Made by a program: the position numbers and the translations under genes. Positions 6,161 through 9,635 of a stretch of 9,635 nucleotides of DNA are shown here, in pieces. The notes beneath the pieces were generated by a model. The model was not told where the DNA came from. It saw nothing but the letters and a program-made list of their open reading frames with translations, and made no database searches. Source of the DNA: an uncultured Ilumatobacter sp. (lineage in GTDB: Bacteria; Actinomycetota; Acidimicrobiia; Acidimicrobiales; Ilumatobacteraceae); the NCBI GenBank assembly GCA_938049325.1, contig CALICC010000081.1, positions 1 to 9,635 on the forward strand. Direction: 5' to 3'. Every line of letters starts with the position of its first letter. The first letter of the stretch is position 1.

Positions 6161-7153
6161 ATGAGGTCAACGGCGGATCGACTACGAGTCGCCCTCGGCA
6201 TGGTCGCCGCGGTGACGGTCTTCGGCACCGTCGGGTACGTCGCATTCGGATTCACATTGCTCGACGCGGTGTACCAGACCGTCACGACCATCACGACGGT
6301 CGGGTTTCGTGAACTCACCGAGTTCGGAACGGCGGAGAAACTCTTCACCATCGTGCTGATCGTGGTCGGCGTGTCGACCGTGCTCTATTCCTTCACCCTG
6401 GTCGTCCAACTGGTCGTCGAGGGACAACTACGAGAATTCGTCGGGAGGCGTCGAATGGATCGACAGATCAACCAGATGCGCGGACACACCATCATCTGCG
6501 GATGGGGTCGCGTCGGAGCCGCAGCGGCATTCGAGCTCAAGCGTGAGGGGCACTCGGTCGTCGTCATCGATCGCGACCCAGAGCGGGTGAGCGACCTGCC
6601 GTTTCCCACCGTGGTCGGCGACGCCACACGTGACGAGACACTGAAAGCGGCGGGCATCGAGCGCGCTCAGGCACTGATCGCAGCGCTCGAGGGCGACGCC
6701 GCAAACCTGTTCGTCACGCTCTCCGGGCGCGACCTCGTCCCGGGCCTCTTCATCGTGGCGCGGGCGCGCGCCGACGAGAGCATCGGCAAGCTCGAACACG
6801 CCGGCGCCGACCGCGTGGTCAACCCACAAGAGCTCGGCGCTGCGCGCATGGCCTCGTTCGTGTCGAGTCCAAACGTCGCTGAGTTCGTCGACGTCGTCAT
6901 GCACGACCACACCCTCGAGTTCCATCTCCGCGAGTTCAACATCCCGGCGTCGTCACCGCTCGCGGGCAAGACCCTGCGCGCCGCCAATCTGCGCGAGGCG
7001 AGCGGGGCCCTCGTGCTCGCGATCCGTTCTCCCGACGGCACGTTCACGACCAACCCGACCGGCGACGCCAGAATCGAGCAGGACCACGTGATCATCGCGG
7101 TCGGTACCGCTGACGACTTCGACCGGCTCGCCTCACTCGCCGAACTTCGATAG
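6161..7153 (+). CDS. Two-TM potassium channel with RCK (TrkA-N/TrkA-C) domains
   Basis: This 330-residue protein follows the MthK-like plan. TM1 is near residues 9-31, the pore helix and filter at 33-50, and TM2 at 59-84. An RCK/TrkA-N Rossmann domain begins at ~108 with IICGWGRVG (GxGxxG at 114-119) and the acidic residues of VVVIDRDPE (133-141). It is followed by a TrkA-C-like domain at ~250-330. The filter region reads TITTVGFRE (43-51): phenylalanine replaces the tyrosine of TVGYG, and arginine follows instead of glycine. Phenylalanine is found in some bacterial RCK channels; the arginine is less usual. The protein should form a tetramer gated by nucleotide or ion binding to the RCK ring. 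It starts the cluster: the next gene begins six bases after its stop. Channel class is confident; ion selectivity is inferred. Confidence 0.93.
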   Translation: MRSTADRLRVALGMVAAVTVFGTVGYVAFGFTLLDAVYQTVTTITTVGFRELTEFGTAEKLFTIVLIVVGVSTVLYSFTLVVQLVVEGQLREFVGRRRMDRQINQMRGHTIICGWGRVGAAAAFELKREGHSVVVIDRDPERVSDLPFPTVVGDATRDETLKAAGIERAQALIAALEGDAANLFVTLSGRDLVPGLFIVARARADESIGKLEHAGADRVVNPQELGAARMASFVSSPNVAEFVDVVMHDHTLEFHLREFNIPASSPLAGKTLRAANLREASGALVLAIRSPDGTFTTNPTGDARIEQDHVIIAVGTADDFDRLASLAELR

Positions 7154-7159
7154 GACCCC

Positions 7160-7852
7160 ATGACCCCCACAACCCACGTCCTGCTCGACCTCGACGGCAC
7201 GATCTCCGACTCCGAGGCTGGCATCGGGCGTTCTCTCAAGCACGCATTCGCCGAGTGCGGATACCCCGCTCCGGACGACGACGCGATCCGCTCCATGATC
7301 GGCCCTCCGTTCGAAGTCAGCTTCCCCAGCCACGGCGTGCCCGTCGATGACATCGAGCGAGTCATCGCTGCCTACCGCACCCGATACGAAGACGTGGGCT
7401 TGTTCGAGAACGAGGTGTACGACGGCGTGCCGGAGATGATGGAGACGTTGCGGTCAGCGGGCCACACCATCTCGATGGCAACCGCGAAGCCGCAGGACAC
7501 CGCGATTCGGATCATCGAACACTTCGGGTTATCGGAGTTCTTCGCGCGCAAGGTCGGCTCGACGCATGGCGTCGGATCGGGTCGACGCACCAAAGCCGAG
7601 GTCATCACCCACGCACTCCACCTGCTTGGCGTGAGCCCGCACGACCGCATCGCGCTCGACCACGTGATCATGATCGGCGACCGCGATCACGATGTCGAAG
7701 GCGCACATCTGAACGCGATCGAGTGCGTGGGCGTGCTGTGGGGCTTCGGGTCACACGACGAACTGAGTCGAGCCGGCGCACTTTCGATCGTCGAGCATCC
7801 CCGCGACGTTGCCGCAGCCGTCGCTGGCGCATACCGTTCTCGGGAGCCATGA
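7160..7852 (+). CDS. HAD-family phosphatase (phosphoglycolate phosphatase-like)
   Basis: This 230-residue cytosolic protein of the haloacid dehalogenase superfamily has a complete catalytic set: motif I DLDGT with nucleophile D10 and acid/base D12, motif II T108 in ISMATAK, motif III K145, and motif IV GDRDHD (173-178) for magnesium. The helical cap at ~18-85 is of the C1 type used by Gph, beta-phosphoglucomutase and 5'-nucleotidase relatives. The GDRxHDVxGA pattern is typical of the Gph-like subgroup. The exact substrate cannot be told from sequence. ATG 7160 has an AGGA ribosome site at 7152-7155, which overlaps the TAG of the channel gene, so the two are likely co-transcribed. Its own stop overlaps the next start (ATGA). 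Confidence 0.92.
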   Translation: MTPTTHVLLDLDGTISDSEAGIGRSLKHAFAECGYPAPDDDAIRSMIGPPFEVSFPSHGVPVDDIERVIAAYRTRYEDVGLFENEVYDGVPEMMETLRSAGHTISMATAKPQDTAIRIIEHFGLSEFFARKVGSTHGVGSGRRTKAEVITHALHLLGVSPHDRIALDHVIMIGDRDHDVEGAHLNAIECVGVLWGFGSHDELSRAGALSIVEHPRDVAAAVAGAYRSREP

Positions 7853-8268
7853 GTACCGCTGCCGAACCGAACACAGCTGACGCCAGGGTCGCGGCGGTCG
7901 TCGCTCCCTCACGGTCGGGTGCCGACCAGTTCATGCGTCGCCTCCTGCGCCTACCGGAGGGCAATACTTCAACGGCTGCCGAAGCTCGTTCGGCGTTCCA
8001 GAAGTCACTCGCATTCACCGCGTGCCGATGCCTCCTGATGTACATCGTCTTGCCGTTCGTGCTGCCCGTCGTCGGGATCGCGAGCGGCGTCGGCCCGGTC
8101 GTCGGGATCATCGTCGGGCTCCTCGCCATGGCTTCGATCGTGTATTCGATCCGTCGCTTCTGGCGGGCGGAGCACTCGAAACGATGGCACTACACCGTGT
8201 TCGGCACGGTCATCATCGGCTTCCTGGTCTATCTGACGATCAAAGACGTCGCCGAGCTCTTGAGCTGA
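7849..8268 (+). CDS. Small conserved-looking membrane protein of unknown function
   Basis: This 139-residue protein has a polar N-terminus (1-50, rich in Ala/Ser/Arg), then three predicted membrane helices near 57-78, 81-100 and 115-132. The second and third are joined by a basic/aromatic cytoplasmic loop, RRFWRAEHSKRWHY (102-115). A Gly/Val-rich stretch (PVVGIASGVGPVVGIIVGLL, 73-92) separates the first two helices. I do not recognise a characterised family. The start at ATG 7849 overlaps the HAD stop (ATGA), and GGGAG sits at 7842-7846, unusually close to the ATG; translational coupling is likely. An upstream in-frame extension to 7723 is open, but it lies in the HAD gene and encodes arginine/serine-rich shadow sequence. 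The Trp/Arg-rich loop and clean hydrophobic pattern support a real gene. Confidence 0.85.
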   Translation: MSTAAEPNTADARVAAVVAPSRSGADQFMRRLLRLPEGNTSTAAEARSAFQKSLAFTACRCLLMYIVLPFVLPVVGIASGVGPVVGIIVGLLAMASIVYSIRRFWRAEHSKRWHYTVFGTVIIGFLVYLTIKDVAELLS

Positions 8269-8279
8269 CGTCGCACCCG

Positions 8280-9443
8280 TTGGATCAGCAGCACATCCTC
8301 GACGTCGCGCAGGGTTCGTTCACTCTGTTGCGGCGACCGTTTCACGAACGTTCGACGTTGCGAGCCTGGGACGCAGCCGACGAGTATCTGCTCGACCACA
8401 TCGACGAGCAGGGTTTGGTTCCCGCCGCCGACTGGCTCGTCGTCAACGACGTGTTCGGCGCACTCGCGTGCGCGCTCAGCGCCGGAGGCATCGCCTGGCA
8501 CAGCGACTCGGTGGTCTCGACACTCGGCACCAACGACAACCTCAGCCGCAACGACCTGCCCGCGTGCGACCCACTGCCCTGGCCCCTCGGCGATGCGCTG
8601 CTGGGCGACCTGTCGCGACCCCCTCGAACTCTGGCGCGTGTGATCTTGAAGGTTCCCAAGACGCTGTCGCTCCTCGAAGACCAGCTGCACCGGATCCGAC
8701 CGTTTCTCGGCACTGGATCCGAAGTGCTGGCTGCGGGCATGACCAAGCACGTCCACACCTCCACGTTGAAGCTCTTCGAGAACATCATCGGCACCACCAC
8801 CACATCACTGGCGCGAAAGAAGGCGCGCCTGATCTTCGCGAGCGTCGATCCGGAGCTGACACCGCAACCCTCACCGCACCCGATGAGCTACGTCACCGAC
8901 ACCGGCATCGCCACGGTGAACCACGCAGGCATCTTCTCCCAGACCAAGCTCGACATCGGCACTCGATTCCTCCTCGAACAGCTCCCCACACTCTCGCTGG
9001 ATCGACCCGGCCGAATCGTCGACCTCGCCTGCGGCAACGGGATCCTCGGCGTCGCCGCTGCCATCCGCTTCCCATCGGCCGAGTTGGTGTTCACCGACGA
9101 ATCCGCGGCAGCCATTGCGTCGGCACGAGCCACCTGGCAGGCGAACCTCGCGGAGCGTGAGCCAGAACCGACGTTTCTCCACACCGACGTACTCGACGGC
9201 GTCGACGACCACGCCGCCGACCTGGTGCTTCTCAACCCTCCGTTCCATGAACAACACGCGGTCAGCGAGGCCGGAACCACGCGCATGTTCGCCGAAGCAA
9301 AGCGTGCGCTCCGCACCGATGGTCAACTCGTCGTCGTCGCCAATCGTCACCTCGGTTACCACCAGCGGCTTCGCCGCATGTTCTCGTCGAGCCACACGGT
9401 GGCGGGGAACAAGAAGTTCGTGATCCTGCAGGCAACGGCCTAG
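8280..9443 (+). CDS. rlmG: 23S rRNA (guanine-N2)-methyltransferase RlmG-like
   Basis: This 387-residue protein is close to the 378 of E. coli RlmG, which methylates G1835 of 23S rRNA using S-adenosylmethionine. Resemblance runs along the whole length as I recall that protein. The N-terminal domain has LRAWDAADEYLL (27-38), NDVFGALACAL (56-66), LKVPKTLSLLEDQL (123-136) and HTSTLKLFENIIG (159-171). Next comes NHAGIFSQTKLDIGTRFLLEQL (214-235). The C-terminal methyltransferase domain has SAM motif I VDLACGNGILGV (247-258), catalytic NPPF (319-322) and VVANRHLGYHQRLRRMF (352-368), ending NKKFVIL. RsmC is a relative, but the KVPKTL and ANRHL blocks favour RlmG. The start is uncertain: TTG 8280, 11 bases after the previous stop, fits the family N-terminus; no strong ribosome site is seen. 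The further upstream open frame lies inside the membrane-protein gene and is spurious. Confidence 0.9.
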   Translation: MDQQHILDVAQGSFTLLRRPFHERSTLRAWDAADEYLLDHIDEQGLVPAADWLVVNDVFGALACALSAGGIAWHSDSVVSTLGTNDNLSRNDLPACDPLPWPLGDALLGDLSRPPRTLARVILKVPKTLSLLEDQLHRIRPFLGTGSEVLAAGMTKHVHTSTLKLFENIIGTTTTSLARKKARLIFASVDPELTPQPSPHPMSYVTDTGIATVNHAGIFSQTKLDIGTRFLLEQLPTLSLDRPGRIVDLACGNGILGVAAAIRFPSAELVFTDESAAAIASARATWQANLAEREPEPTFLHTDVLDGVDDHAADLVLLNPPFHEQHAVSEAGTTRMFAEAKRALRTDGQLVVVANRHLGYHQRLRRMFSSSHTVAGNKKFVILQATA

Positions 9444-9453
9444 CGAGGGGACT

Positions 9454-9468
9454 GCACGCGTTGCGTGC
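9454..9468 (+). terminator. Possible terminator hairpin after rlmG
   Basis: GCACGC-GTT-GCGTGC forms a perfect 6-bp GC-rich stem with a 3-nt loop, 10 bases after the rlmG stop and 12 bases before the next ATG. No T-run follows. In high-GC actinobacteria such U-less hairpins are often proposed as terminators. It could instead be an operator dyad for the downstream gene. Confidence 0.35.
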
Positions 9469-9480
9469 GAAGCTCTGCCG

Positions 9481-9635
9481 ATGAGAATCGTGTCGCTCCT
9501 GCCGTCGGCGACGGAGATCGTCTTCGCTCTCGGGCTCGACGCCGACCTGGTGGGTGTCACCTTCGAGTGCGACTTTCCACCCGACCCACGCGCCTCGCGC
9601 AGCGTCGTCGTCGGTGGGCTCGACACACACGGACT
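9481..9635 (+). CDS. BtuF-like periplasmic-binding-fold protein (partial, 5' end only)
   Basis: An ATG at 9481 opens a frame that runs off the right edge after 51 full codons. The N-terminus RIVSLLPSATEIVFALGL, then LVGVTFECDFPP, is the hallmark opening of the Fe3+-siderophore/cobalamin-binding family (PF01497), and the E-C-D-F-P-P stretch resembles cobalamin-binding BtuF-type members. The protein starts straight at the first beta strand with no signal peptide or lipobox, as in a subgroup annotated as cobalamin-binding proteins that lack export signals, so it may act in the cytosol rather than as an ABC transport receptor. No Shine-Dalgarno site is seen; it is preceded by the hairpin at 9454-9468. 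The remaining sequence is needed to settle ligand and length. Confidence 0.8.
   Translation, partial: MRIVSLLPSATEIVFALGLDADLVGVTFECDFPPDPRASRSVVVGGLDTHG

Noticed and set aside
7723..7848. N-terminal extension of the small membrane protein
   Set aside because: It overlaps the end of the HAD gene, is Arg/Ser-rich, and is made unnecessary by the ATGA-coupled start at 7849.
8022..8279. N-terminal extension of the rlmG frame
   Set aside because: It lies wholly within the membrane-protein gene and reads as Arg-rich shadow; RlmG homology starts just after TTG 8280.

Overview
The window is GC-rich and densely coded, with GTG and TTG starts alongside ATG, ATGA/GTGA gene overlaps and few Shine-Dalgarno sites. 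Together with a DrrA-like ABC exporter, this points to a high-GC actinobacterium. An Acidimicrobiia-type (Ilumatobacter-like) host is my best guess, but it is inference, because no rRNA or marker gene is present.

Layout, left to right. (1) Two minus-strand genes: a secreted FG-GAP/VCBS-type lipoprotein that runs off the left edge (<1-467) and, upstream of it, a flavin split-barrel (PNPOx-family) protein (558-1217). (2) A 40-bp divergent intergenic region (1218-1257) with a pair of direct repeats one helical turn apart. (3) A 728-residue membrane-anchored GGDEF-EAL protein (1258-3444) with intact cyclase and phosphodiesterase motifs. (4) A three-gene ABC-2 exporter operon (3505-6106): one DrrA-type ATPase and two different permeases, joined by GTGA and ATGA overlaps. 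(5) A compact plus-strand cluster (6161-9443): a two-TM RCK potassium channel, a HAD phosphatase, a small three-TM membrane protein and an RlmG-type 23S rRNA guanine methyltransferase. The gaps inside it are 6 nt, a 4-nt overlap and 11 nt. (6) The start of a BtuF-like periplasmic-binding-fold protein (9481 to beyond the right edge) that lacks a signal peptide.

The genes serve separate roles: c-di-GMP signalling, export, ion transport, phosphate-ester hydrolysis and ribosome modification. Only the ABC operon is an obvious functional unit. I see no mobile element, CRISPR array, tRNA, rRNA or clearly new defence or biosynthetic system. The points most worth a second look are the RlmG orthologue in an apparent actinobacterium, the non-canonical TVGFR filter of the channel, the membrane sensor domain of the GGDEF-EAL protein, the uncharacterised small membrane protein coupled to its neighbours, and signs of leaderless transcription at two genes.
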